From positions 110,334-174,333 of the forward strand of contig JAFPWF010000003.1 of the NCBI GenBank assembly GCA_017395085.1: 64,000 nucleotides of DNA, read 5' to 3'. Of the stretch, positions 45,377 through 53,412 are shown piece after piece (positions within the stretch are counted from its first letter, which is position 1; the number at the start of each line of letters is the position of its first letter). Made by a program: the position numbers and the translations under genes. The DNA comes from Oscillospiraceae bacterium. Its GTDB lineage: Bacteria > Bacillota > Clostridia > Oscillospirales > Oscillospiraceae. Under the pieces are notes generated by a model. That model was not told where the DNA came from. It made no database searches and was given only the letters and a program-made list of their open reading frames with translations.

Positions 45377-45640
45377 ATGGCAAACATCAAGTCTTCTGCA
45401 AAGAGAGACCTGAAGTCGAAGGAGCTTCGCGCGAAGAATCGCGCTGAGAAGACCGCGCTGAAAACGACAATGAAGAAGTTCGAGGCTGCTGTGATCGAAG
45501 GGAATAAGGACGCAGCCGCCGATGCCTATAAAGTTGCTGTTAAGACTGTTGACCGCGCTGCCGGAAAAGGCCTGCTGCACAAGAACAATGCTGCACGCAA
45601 AAAGTCCGCGATGGCCGGTAAGCTCAACGATTTGGGCTGA
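45377..45640 (+). CDS. rpsT: 30S ribosomal protein S20
   Basis: The 87-residue protein starts MANIKSSAKRDLKSKELRAK and ends in LLHKNNAARKKSAMAGKLN, both typical of S20, a small helical protein that binds 16S rRNA. I set the start at the ATG at 45377, after GGAGGTGG, and not the upstream codon at 45365 that overlaps the ribosome binding site. It is the first plus-strand gene right of the parS cluster. Confidence 0.97.
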   Translation: MANIKSSAKRDLKSKELRAKNRAEKTALKTTMKKFEAAVIEGNKDAAADAYKVAVKTVDRAAGKGLLHKNNAARKKSAMAGKLNDLG

Positions 45641-45665
45641 TTGACATTCTTGCCGGGATGACAAA

Positions 45666-45698
45666 GGGGCGCAGAAGCTGCGTCCCTTGGGCTTTTCT
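45666..45698 (+). terminator. Probable terminator or attenuator after rpsT
   Basis: GGGGCGCAG pairs with CTGCGTCCC around a 3-nt loop. The U-tract is interrupted, so partial read-through into the lipid kinase gene is plausible. Confidence 0.55.
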
Positions 45699-45716
45699 TG
45701 GAGGCGAAAACGAAGC

Positions 45717-46604
45717 ATGAAAAGAATGATGCTGATTGTGAACCCGAATGCCGGCCGCAGCGGATACCGCTACTATTTCGGCGATGCCATGAAGGTACTG
45801 GCAGACGGAGGGTATCAGATTTCGCTGTTTTTTACCACAAGACCGGGCGAGGCAACGGAATTTGCCGCATATTATGCGAAGGACTACGACACGGTAGCGT
45901 GTATCGGGGGCGACGGAACCCTCAGCGAGGTGATTTCCGGACTGATGAAGGTTCAGGGTCCGCCCCCAATCGGATATTTCCCGATGGGAACGACAAACGA
46001 TATCGCAAGTTCTCTCGGCCTGCCGAAAAATGACACGGTTGCCGCTGCAAGACGGATTCTCTCCGGAGAACCGCATCCCTTTGACGTCGGCGGTTTCGGA
46101 GAAGACGCGTATTTTGCCTATGTAGCCGCATTCGGCGCGTTTACCGAGGTCAGCTATGCCACCCCACAGGATCAGAAACGAGCGCTGGGCCAGCTGGCCT
46201 ATGTTCTGCAGGGCGCTGCTCAGCTAGGTAAAATTGAAAAAATCCCCGCACGCATTGAATATGACGACGGCGTTTTTGAGGGGGAACTGGTGTATGGCAG
46301 CATGTCCAATTCCACATCGGTAGCCGGAATCGTTCATTTTCCGGAATCGATGGTCAGCCTCGGCGACGGAATGAGTGAGTTGGTTCTGCTCAAAGATCCC
46401 GGACGGGTGGATGCTTACGGTGAGCTTGCGGCGTCCGTGATTTCCCGCCGTTTTGACAATGAAAATCTGATCATTCTCCACACGCGCCGTGCGGCATTCC
46501 ATTTTCAGAAGCCTGTTGCCTGGACCAGAGACGGTGAGGAAGGCGGAAAATTCCGGGATGTGACGCTCTGCAATCATCACGCGCCGGTTCAACTGATTTT
46601 TTAA
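45717..46604 (+). CDS. Diacylglycerol/lipid kinase family protein (YegS/DgkB-like)
   Basis: The 295-residue protein has the diacylglycerol-kinase catalytic fold. MLIVNPNAGRSG lies at the N-terminus, GGDGTLSEVISGL near residues 63-75 is the nucleotide loop, and PMGTTNDIASSLGLP near 88-102 is the conserved substrate/nucleotide segment. The C-terminal beta-sandwich follows. DgkB-type enzymes recycle diacylglycerol produced by lipoteichoic-acid synthesis; other members phosphorylate undecaprenol or unknown lipids. Start choice is uncertain: the GGAGG is 11-12 nt from the ATG at 45717, and further ATGs follow 9 and 12 nt later. Confidence 0.9.
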   Translation: MKRMMLIVNPNAGRSGYRYYFGDAMKVLADGGYQISLFFTTRPGEATEFAAYYAKDYDTVACIGGDGTLSEVISGLMKVQGPPPIGYFPMGTTNDIASSLGLPKNDTVAAARRILSGEPHPFDVGGFGEDAYFAYVAAFGAFTEVSYATPQDQKRALGQLAYVLQGAAQLGKIEKIPARIEYDDGVFEGELVYGSMSNSTSVAGIVHFPESMVSLGDGMSELVLLKDPGRVDAYGELAASVISRRFDNENLIILHTRRAAFHFQKPVAWTRDGEEGGKFRDVTLCNHHAPVQLIF

Positions 46605-46683
46605 AGCCTTCAAACGAAGAAACAAGTAAGGGTTTCAACAGAAGCCTTGACTACCATCCGGGTTGGAGTGAGCACTGCCGATC

Positions 46684-47889
46684 ATGCAGAATTCCAAACA
46701 TAAAAACCGGAATAAAAAGCGACAGCGAAACTTGTTTTTGCTGCCGCTTTTGCTGGTTTTGCTCAGCACTGCCGCAGTCATTATGCTGCTGAACTTCAGA
46801 CTTCAGGCAGCAAACGATACAACCCCACAGGATACCGTTAATACAGAATCAACAGGGAGAGATTCCCCCACAAAAGGCGATGATTCAGACGCTATTGAAA
46901 CACCGGAACCCACCCCATCGCCGACACCGGAACCTATCCGCGTTTACACCATCCCGGAGAATTCTCTGACCGGCATGGAACCGGACCCGGACGGCTATCA
47001 TGAGAGCATGGATGCGGAGGAACTGTCGGCCTTTCTGCAGCGCGAAGAAGTGCAGGCTTTGATCGGCGGCCGGCAGCTGGTCTGGAATGCAGAGATCGAA
47101 CGCTTTCCCGATACTCCGCTTCGCTGGTACTTTGACGAAACAATCCTCTGCATTGTCTGGCAGGAAGTCGAGGCACAGGCGGTCGGAACTTTTTCGGAAA
47201 CCATTATTGCAGACGGATCACAGCTGCGGCGGAAGATTTCTGCAGATGAGCTCTGGAGCTTCGCATTTGAAACGACCAGCCAGTTTGCGGCAGACACCAA
47301 CGCCGTGCTGGCCTTCGGAGGGGACTTTTATTACCACGGGCGGGCCTGCGGCATCGGCATTTATCAGCGGGAGTTTTACCGTTTTGATCCCGTCACCTGT
47401 GACACCTGTTACATCACTGCGGACGGCGATATGCTGTTTTCCTATCGCGGGCAGTTTGCGGAGCAGGAGGAAGCGGAACAGTTCGCAAAGGAAAACAATG
47501 TGCTGTTTTCCCTTGGCTTCGGCCCGGTGCTTATTGATGATTTTTTGGATGTGACTCCAGAGGACTACCCCTGGGGCGAAGTGAACGACACGTATGCACG
47601 CGCAGCCCTCGGGCTTCTGGAAGAGCACCACTATCTCACCATGAACATCAACTGCGGACAGGCAGGAACAGAGTATTATTATCTGGCCACGCTGCGGCAG
47701 GCGACGGATGCCATGATGGCCAGAGGCTGCAGAAAGGCGTATGCCCTGGATGGCGGGCAAACCGCCACGACCGTCTTCGGCGGCGCACTCATCAACCCCG
47801 TTCAGTTCGGCTGGGAAAAGGAGATCAGCGACATCATTTATTTTGCCTCTGCCCGCGGCGGTGAACGGAAAGAAATCCCGCAAAATTGA
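46684..47889 (+). CDS. Phosphodiester glycosidase (NAGPA-like) family exported protein
   Basis: The 401-residue protein has a basic start, one transmembrane segment (about residues 16-38) and a Thr/Pro/Glu-rich linker to about 85. The extracellular domain contains LAFGGDFYYHGRACGIGIYQ near 215-234 and the signature ALDGGQTATTVFGG near 355-368, equivalent to the LDGGGSS-type motif of NAGPA/DUF2233 proteins. Relatives hydrolyse phosphodiester-linked sugars, for example on teichoic acid or spore surfaces; activity here is inferred. It is anchored outside and probably acts on the envelope. No clear promoter of its own was seen in the 79-nt gap after the lipid kinase gene. Confidence 0.82.
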   Translation: MQNSKHKNRNKKRQRNLFLLPLLLVLLSTAAVIMLLNFRLQAANDTTPQDTVNTESTGRDSPTKGDDSDAIETPEPTPSPTPEPIRVYTIPENSLTGMEPDPDGYHESMDAEELSAFLQREEVQALIGGRQLVWNAEIERFPDTPLRWYFDETILCIVWQEVEAQAVGTFSETIIADGSQLRRKISADELWSFAFETTSQFAADTNAVLAFGGDFYYHGRACGIGIYQREFYRFDPVTCDTCYITADGDMLFSYRGQFAEQEEAEQFAKENNVLFSLGFGPVLIDDFLDVTPEDYPWGEVNDTYARAALGLLEEHHYLTMNINCGQAGTEYYYLATLRQATDAMMARGCRKAYALDGGQTATTVFGGALINPVQFGWEKEISDIIYFASARGGERKEIPQN

Positions 47890-47893
47890 AAGC

Positions 47894-47936
47894 AAGCAGG
47901 CCAATTCCGGCTTTCAGGAATCGGCCTGCTTTTTGT
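47894..47936 (+). terminator. Intrinsic terminator
   Basis: AGCAGGCC pairs with GGCCTGCT, with extra AATTCC/GGAAT pairing inside, followed by a run of five U. Confidence 0.9.
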
Positions 47937-48034
47937 AGAAATTGATTGTAGACTCTTTTCCTGCGGTCTGCTATACTGTAAAGTGGTTTCATGCGGGGCT
48001 GCTTTCCCGCAAAAACAGGGGAGATAAGGACCAT

Positions 48035-49804
48035 ATGAACGTTTTGAACCTGATCGGGCTTTTGAGCGGTCTGGCGCTTTTTCTATACGGTATTTCACTG
48101 ATGGGCGACGGCCTCAGCAAGGTTGCCGGCGACAGACTGCAGAAGGTTCTGTACCAGTTGACGAGCAACCCTTTTAAGGGGATTTTGCTGGGAATCGGAG
48201 TGACGGCGCTGATTCAGTCTTCTTCGGCGACCAGCGTTATGGCCATCGGCTTTGTTAACTCCGGCCTGATGCAGTTTCACGAAGCGATCAGCATTATTCT
48301 CGGCTCCATCGTCGGCACCAGCATCACCGGATGGATTGTCAGCCTCTCTGCCCTGAATCAGGGCGAGGGGATCCTGATGGTCTTCTCGACCACCTTTATC
48401 ACGGGCGTGCTGGCCGTGATCGGTATCTTCCTCTACAAATTCAGCAAAAAACCAATGCAGAATCATCTGGGTTCGATTCTTCTGGGCCTGGCGGTTCTGC
48501 TGTTCGGCATGAACGCCATGAGCAGTGCGGTAACTCCTCTGCGGGAAAATCCGGCATTTATCGCTTTGCTGACCAGGTTTTCAAATCCCCTGCTCGGTAT
48601 CCTGGTGGGCATTGTCTTTACAGCGATCATCCAGTCTTCCGCTGCGGCGGTCGGTATTCTGCAGGCCCTGAGCATGACAGGAACCCTTTCTTTCGCCGAG
48701 ACCTATCCCATCATCCTCGGAATCGCGGTGGGCGGCGCGCTGCCGGTACTACTCAGCGCAACCGGAGCCTCGCTGAATGCGCGGCGCACGGCGCTGATTC
48801 ATCTGATGATCGATATTTTCGGCGCGGTCTTCTGCGGCGCGGTCTTCTATGCCGTCAACGCAGCGCATCCGTTTGCTTTTATGGGGGCAGCCATGAATCC
48901 GGTACGCATTGCGGCACTGAACACGGTGTTTCGTATTGTGACGGTGCTGGTGCTTACTCCGTTCATCCGCACACTCGGAAAGCTTGCCTGCGCCATCATG
49001 AAGGAAAAACCGGAAAAAGCGGCGGACACGGAACCGGCAGGCGACTGGGATCTGCTGGATGAGCGTTTTATCAGCCATCCTGCGATTGCCATCGAACAAA
49101 GCCGTATCGTGGTCTGCTCCATGGCAGCTCACACGCAGGCGAACCTCGAAGTGGCTGTCGAGCTGCTGCACGACTACAGCGAGGAGGGCTTCCGTGAGGT
49201 TCAGGAACTGGAAGACACGGTCGACCGCTATGAGGATAAGATCGGAACCTATTTGGTCCGCATCAGCTCTTCAGAGTTGACGCAGCTCCAGAATGAAGAT
49301 TTATACCGTTTTCTGCATGCAATTACAGACCTTGAGCGAATTTCAGACCACGCGACCAACATCTCGGAAAACGCGAAAGAACTCCATGATAAGGAGATTG
49401 TTCTCAGTCCGGACGCTCTGGAGGAGCTGAAGGTAATGGAAGCCGCGGTTCGTGAGGTTGTGACGCTTGCCCTGCGTGCTCTGACGGAACAGGATCCAGA
49501 AAGTGCGCACATGGTGGAACCGCTGGAAGAACTGATCGACAACCTGAGCGATGAAATGAAAAATCGCCATGTCGCCCGATTGCAGAAAGGACTCTGTACA
49601 CTGCAGCACGGTTTTGTATTCAACGACTTGATTACAAACTTTGAACGCATCAGTGATCACTGTTCCAATATCGCCGTTGCGATGATTGAACTGGAGCAAG
49701 ATGCTTTTGACACCCACAATTACGTCGACAACCTGATTGCCCGCAAGGATGAGGAGTTTTCCCGCTACTTCCAAAAGTTTGCAGACATGTACCATCTGGA
49801 CTGA
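48035..49804 (+). CDS. Na/Pi cotransporter family protein with PhoU-like C-terminus
   Basis: The 589-residue protein has two copies of the NptA-type QSSSA repeat: ALIQSSSATSVMAIGFVNS near residues 57-75 and AIIQSSAAAVGILQALSM near 198-215. Between and after them are about eight to nine membrane segments. From about 360 onward a helical PhoU-like domain follows (two three-helix bundles, Glu/Leu-rich). Family members import phosphate with Na+. The frame runs upstream to 47942, but the ATG at 48035 with an AAGGA site starts a typical N-terminus. It stands alone between two terminators. Confidence 0.93.
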   Translation: MNVLNLIGLLSGLALFLYGISLMGDGLSKVAGDRLQKVLYQLTSNPFKGILLGIGVTALIQSSSATSVMAIGFVNSGLMQFHEAISIILGSIVGTSITGWIVSLSALNQGEGILMVFSTTFITGVLAVIGIFLYKFSKKPMQNHLGSILLGLAVLLFGMNAMSSAVTPLRENPAFIALLTRFSNPLLGILVGIVFTAIIQSSAAAVGILQALSMTGTLSFAETYPIILGIAVGGALPVLLSATGASLNARRTALIHLMIDIFGAVFCGAVFYAVNAAHPFAFMGAAMNPVRIAALNTVFRIVTVLVLTPFIRTLGKLACAIMKEKPEKAADTEPAGDWDLLDERFISHPAIAIEQSRIVVCSMAAHTQANLEVAVELLHDYSEEGFREVQELEDTVDRYEDKIGTYLVRISSSELTQLQNEDLYRFLHAITDLERISDHATNISENAKELHDKEIVLSPDALEELKVMEAAVREVVTLALRALTEQDPESAHMVEPLEELIDNLSDEMKNRHVARLQKGLCTLQHGFVFNDLITNFERISDHCSNIAVAMIELEQDAFDTHNYVDNLIARKDEEFSRYFQKFADMYHLD

Positions 49805-49816
49805 TCAGGACAGAGA

Positions 49817-49865
49817 AAACCGCCGCATCTCCCCAAAGACCATCCGGGGAAATGCGGCGGTTTTT
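49817..49865. terminator. Bidirectional intrinsic terminator
   Basis: AAAACCGCCGCAT pairs with ATGCGGCGGTTTT, with inner CCCC/GGGG pairing and U-tracts on both sides. Confidence 0.9.
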
Positions 49866-49892
49866 CTATGCCCTGCCGCAGAGTTTTTCTGT

Positions 49893-51128
49893 TCAGACTT
49901 TCAACAGAGCAACGGCAACATCGTTGACGTTTGTACCGGTCGGGCCGGTGAAGATCAGACCGTCAATGGCCTGCAGCGCGTGATAAGCGTCGTTGTCAGC
50001 GAGGATACGATGCAGATTCAGCCCGAGAGCCTGCATTGCGGAGAGACTCTCACTGTCCGTGTAGCCGCCGGCAGCATCTGTCGGGCCGTCGGTTCCGTCG
50101 CTGCCGACGGAGAAGACGGCTGCGCCCTCAAGACCGGCGATGCCTTCGCAGGCAGCCAGGGCAAGTTCCTGATTCCGCCCGCCCATCCCGCTTCCGGTCA
50201 GGTGTACGACGGTTTCCCCACCTGCGATGAATGCGAGGGACTTCTTCCCATTGGCATGGCTGCGCAGAATCGAAGCCAGAAAACGGCCGGCCTCCCGCGC
50301 TTCACAGGAGAGCATGTCGGTCAGGAAAACCGGCTCATAACCAAGCGCGACGGCAGCGGCGGCAGCGGCGGCACAGAGTTCCCGCACGGAACCGTTTACC
50401 TGCGTTTCTACATTGTCAAGTGATTTCGGAGTCTCCTGCTGCAGCAGTGCCAACGCTTCGGAAGTCAGTGTTAACCCATACTTTTCCACCACTGCCATCG
50501 CATCGGCGCAGGTGCTGCCGTCCGGATAGGCCGGCCCGCTTGCAATGCTGTCCAGCGGATCACCCAAAATATCGCTGAGCACGATACTGAGGACTCTGGC
50601 GGGTGCACACGCTTTGGCAAAACGCCCGCCCTTGACAGAGGAAAGCCTTTTCCGGATGCAGTTCATCTCCACGATATCGGCGCCGCAAGCCAAAAGCTGC
50701 CTGGTGATGTCCTGCAGCTCCCCGGCGGGTATTTGCGGGAGTTCAAACAGCGCGCTGCCGCCTCCCGAGAGCAGGAAAATGACCGTATCATCTGCGGAGA
50801 GACCGGAAACCAGCGCAAGCGCCTCTTTTGTTGCAGCAAAGCTGTTCTCGTCCGGGACCGGATGCCCGGCCTCAAAACAGCGCACGCCGGGAAGTTCTCC
50901 TTTGGAGTGGCCGTATTTGGTAATAACAAGACCGTCATCAACACGGCCAAGCGTGTCCAGCGCAGCTTTTGCCATCTGCCATGCGGCTTTGCCGACAGAA
51001 ACCAGAAGAGTTTTTCCCGGGCCGGGGAGGTAATCGCGCAATGCGCGCTGAACCGCGTTGTCCGGCAAAACCGCAGAAATGGATGCACGGATGATGCTGT
51101 CGGCATCCGCACGAAGCGTACGGTTCAT
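49893..51128 (-). CDS. Glycerate 2-kinase (MOFRL/DUF4147 type)
   Basis: The 411-residue protein matches class II glycerate kinases. The N-terminal DUF4147 domain shows VSVGKAAWQMAKAAL near residues 43-57, FLLSGGGSALFELP near 117-130 and NCIRKRLSSVKGGRFA near 155-170. The C-terminal MOFRL domain has GGETVVHLTGSGMGGRNQEL near 302-321 and GPTGTNVNDVAVALL at the end. The product is 2-phosphoglycerate. The gene overlaps the hydroxyacid dehydrogenase gene by 4 nt, forming a hydroxypyruvate-to-glycerate-to-2-phosphoglycerate route that ends at enolase (encoded at 22.5 kb). Confidence 0.94.
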   Translation of the reverse strand: MNRTLRADADSIIRASISAVLPDNAVQRALRDYLPGPGKTLLVSVGKAAWQMAKAALDTLGRVDDGLVITKYGHSKGELPGVRCFEAGHPVPDENSFAATKEALALVSGLSADDTVIFLLSGGGSALFELPQIPAGELQDITRQLLACGADIVEMNCIRKRLSSVKGGRFAKACAPARVLSIVLSDILGDPLDSIASGPAYPDGSTCADAMAVVEKYGLTLTSEALALLQQETPKSLDNVETQVNGSVRELCAAAAAAAVALGYEPVFLTDMLSCEAREAGRFLASILRSHANGKKSLAFIAGGETVVHLTGSGMGGRNQELALAACEGIAGLEGAAVFSVGSDGTDGPTDAAGGYTDSESLSAMQALGLNLHRILADNDAYHALQAIDGLIFTGPTGTNVNDVAVALLKV

Positions 51129-52105
51129 GAACGGGGCTCCCTCGGCCTGTTCACAACGTTAATCGGTGCACCATCAACATACGACTGCAGGTTCTGAACT
51201 GAGCAGTCGAGGATCCGCTGCCGAGCCTCCTTCGGCGCCCAGCTGATATGCGGAGTAATCAGGCAGTTTTTCGCCTTCAGCAGAGGGTTGTCAGCCTTGA
51301 TCGGTTCGGTGGAGACCACATCCAGCCCTGCAGCGTAGATTTTTCCGTTGTTCAGAGCGTCAGCGAGGTCCTGCTCTACGACCAGCTGGCCGCGGCTGTT
51401 GTTGATCAGGATCACGCCGTCCTTCATTTTGGCAATGCTTTCTTTGTTGATCATGCCTTCTGTTTCAGGGAAAAGCGGGCAATGCAGGACCACCACATCG
51501 CTGCGAGCAAAGAGAGTGTCCCGGTCGACATATTCGGCAATTGCTTTCCCGCTGTCGGTCTCGCGGCTGCCGCTGGCCAGGACCGTCATTCCCAGCGCCT
51601 TTGCAATTCTGCCGGTGGTTTGGCCGATTTTTCCAAATCCGATAATTCCCATGGTCTTTCCTGCGAGCTCAATGAGTGGGTAGTCCCAGAAACACCAGTC
51701 CGGGTTTTTCTCCCAGCGGCCTTCATGTACGGCGTCGGAATGATGTGCCACATGGTGGCAGAGTTCCAAAAGCAGGGCAATGGCAAACTGCCCGACGGCA
51801 GCAGTGCCGTAGGTGGGGACGTTTGAAACACAGATGCCCTTCTCCCAGGCGTAGTTGTAGTCGACAATGTTGTAGCCCGTGGCCAGAACGGAAATATACC
51901 TCATGTTCGGGCAGGCATCAAAGACCGGTTTGCGGATGGGGCACTTGTTGGTGAAAACGACTTCGGCGTCGCCGATCCGCCCGGCAATCACGGCGTCATC
52001 ATATGGCGTACGGTCATATACCGTCAGGTCGCCAAAGGCTTCCAGTGCTTCCCAGCTCAGGTCGCCGGGGTTCTCGGTAAAACCGTCGAGAATAACAATT
52101 TTCAC
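51125..52105 (-). CDS. D-2-hydroxyacid dehydrogenase (hydroxypyruvate/glyoxylate reductase-like)
   Basis: The 326-residue protein has the family layout. The NAD-binding loop GIIGFGKIGQTTGRIAKALG lies near residues 153-172. The catalytic Arg is in INNSRGQLVVE near 235-245, the Glu near 265, and the His in ITPHISWAPKEA near 285-296. With the coupled glycerate 2-kinase, reduction of hydroxypyruvate (or oxidation of D-glycerate) is the best guess. Start is a GTG with AAGGAGAG nine nt upstream. Confidence 0.93.
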   Translation of the reverse strand: MKIVILDGFTENPGDLSWEALEAFGDLTVYDRTPYDDAVIAGRIGDAEVVFTNKCPIRKPVFDACPNMRYISVLATGYNIVDYNYAWEKGICVSNVPTYGTAAVGQFAIALLLELCHHVAHHSDAVHEGRWEKNPDWCFWDYPLIELAGKTMGIIGFGKIGQTTGRIAKALGMTVLASGSRETDSGKAIAEYVDRDTLFARSDVVVLHCPLFPETEGMINKESIAKMKDGVILINNSRGQLVVEQDLADALNNGKIYAAGLDVVSTEPIKADNPLLKAKNCLITPHISWAPKEARQRILDCSVQNLQSYVDGAPINVVNRPREPRS

Positions 52106-52164
52106 AAGGTAACTCTCCTTTATTCATGTATTCATTAAAATTCAGTATAATCGGCCTAAAATGA

Positions 52165-52192
52165 TTATTACATGCAGCAGGAAAAAAGTCAA
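52165..52192 (-). promoter_or_regulatory. Probable promoter of the glycerate module
   Basis: On the minus strand TTGACT, 16 nt, then TAATAA, about 60 nt before the dehydrogenase start. It separates this pair from the MoaE-like gene upstream. Confidence 0.5.
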
Positions 52193-52210
52193 TGAAGTGC
52201 GGTATCTGTT

Positions 52211-52609
52211 TCAAAAAAGTTCCTGCTCTATAACACACTCATTCTTGATCGTTCCGACCAGACTCTGAAGAGCGTCAATCACATGCGGACGAATGTCACC
52301 GCCAACGAGAACCAGCATAATGTCATCGCCCAAAGTCAGGACCCCCTCGTTCAGCCAGACGCGGACATAAAAAATACCGGGCATTTCCTTTGCCTTTCGA
52401 ACAGCCTGATCTATTTTTTCCGCATTACGGCGGAAAACCATTCCGGTCACAGGCTTCGTATTATCGGCTCCCTGCCGTACCATGGCACGGGCGGTCTGAC
52501 GAACGGTGCCGTTATGGATCAGGTACATACCGCATTCGGAAGCGGAAGGATCCTCCTTCGCTTCCTTCAACCATTGGTCAACGGACGGTACCGAAGCTTG
52601 TTTTTCCAT
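52211..52609 (-). CDS. MoaE-like (molybdopterin synthase large-subunit family) protein
   Basis: The 132-residue protein resembles the stand-alone MoaE-type proteins of anaerobes: VDQWLKEAKEDPSASECGMYLIHNG-type start (key residues WLKEAK and HNGTVR), then IFYVRVWLNEGVLTLGDDIM near residues 79-98 and VGGDIRPHVIDALQSLVGTIKNE near 102-124. The conserved Lys of the C-terminal KNE is present. MoaE normally moves sulfur onto precursor Z with MoaD. No moaD, moaA or moaC lies in the window, so a role in cofactor synthesis is unproven. It follows the ATPase gene by 56 nt and is probably co-transcribed. Confidence 0.75.
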   Translation of the reverse strand: MEKQASVPSVDQWLKEAKEDPSASECGMYLIHNGTVRQTARAMVRQGADNTKPVTGMVFRRNAEKIDQAVRKAKEMPGIFYVRVWLNEGVLTLGDDIMLVLVGGDIRPHVIDALQSLVGTIKNECVIEQELF

Positions 52610-52665
52610 CAGAATCTCTCCCTTAGATTTCTTTTTATAAAAAGGACGGGATATGGAACCGGGGT

Positions 52666-53379
52666 TCAGAGTCCGAGCCCGTCGGTGAAGGTATCCCAGC
52701 TGCGGTGCATATAAGGCTTCAAGGCGATGGGTGTGCCGATGTAGTTCGGGTCATGACCATTATCCTGCAAAAATTCTTCCAGAAACTGCTTCCGGCCTGT
52801 GGTGTGCACGACAGGGATTCCGCTCATTTCGCTCGCAGCTTTGATGACCGGGTAACCGTCTCGCAGATCGGCTGTGCTTGCCCATGCCTGCAGGTTTGAA
52901 TTATTGATGAAGCCTGTCACAGTCTGGCGGGCAAACCCTTCCATATCTGCCTTGAGTTTCAGGATTTTCTCCGGCGTTTCGGACATGGGACGGCGGATAT
53001 TGACGATGTCGTAGACTTCCAGCTGGCCGGGTTCGAGCTGGGCAAAATCCATATGGTAGCGGGCAAGCGACAGTGCGCCGGCAGGGTCGCCGCCCACATC
53101 AAAAATGACCAGATCCCAGTCCTGAGCGAAAGCAGATCCCACTGCAGCGGGCATATTCGTCTGTGTGATCCCGGCGCCTACGAATGTTGGTGAAACCAGG
53201 TTGATGTTGCTTTCCTCCAGAAGTTTCACATGATCCGACATGCGGAAATAATCATTGATGCGATCCAGGTCAATGACCTGGGTTTTTTTGCCTTTCGCTG
53301 CAGCCAGGACAGCCAGATTCAGCGCGATCTCGGTTTTTCCGGAACCGTAGTTCCCGATGAGAATGATCACCTTTTTCAT
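52666..53379 (-). CDS. P-loop ATP-binding protein (SIMIBI/ParA-like)
   Basis: The 237-residue protein has Walker A IGNYGSGKTEIALNLA (about residues 8-23), VIDLDRINDYFR near 39-50, and a Walker B-like LVIFDVGGDPAGALS near 110-124. The fold resembles CobQ/ParA or carbon-monoxide-dehydrogenase-accessory ATPases. Client and function are unknown. Such small ATPases often sit near 2-oxoacid or molybdo-enzyme genes in anaerobes. Here the neighbours are a MoaE-like protein and an M20 peptidase. Confidence 0.75.
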   Translation of the reverse strand: MKKVIILIGNYGSGKTEIALNLAVLAAAKGKKTQVIDLDRINDYFRMSDHVKLLEESNINLVSPTFVGAGITQTNMPAAVGSAFAQDWDLVIFDVGGDPAGALSLARYHMDFAQLEPGQLEVYDIVNIRRPMSETPEKILKLKADMEGFARQTVTGFINNSNLQAWASTADLRDGYPVIKAASEMSGIPVVHTTGRKQFLEEFLQDNGHDPNYIGTPIALKPYMHRSWDTFTDGLGL

Positions 53380-53412
53380 AAAAAGATCCTTTCCGGTCCG
53401 CTTCCGGCAGAA

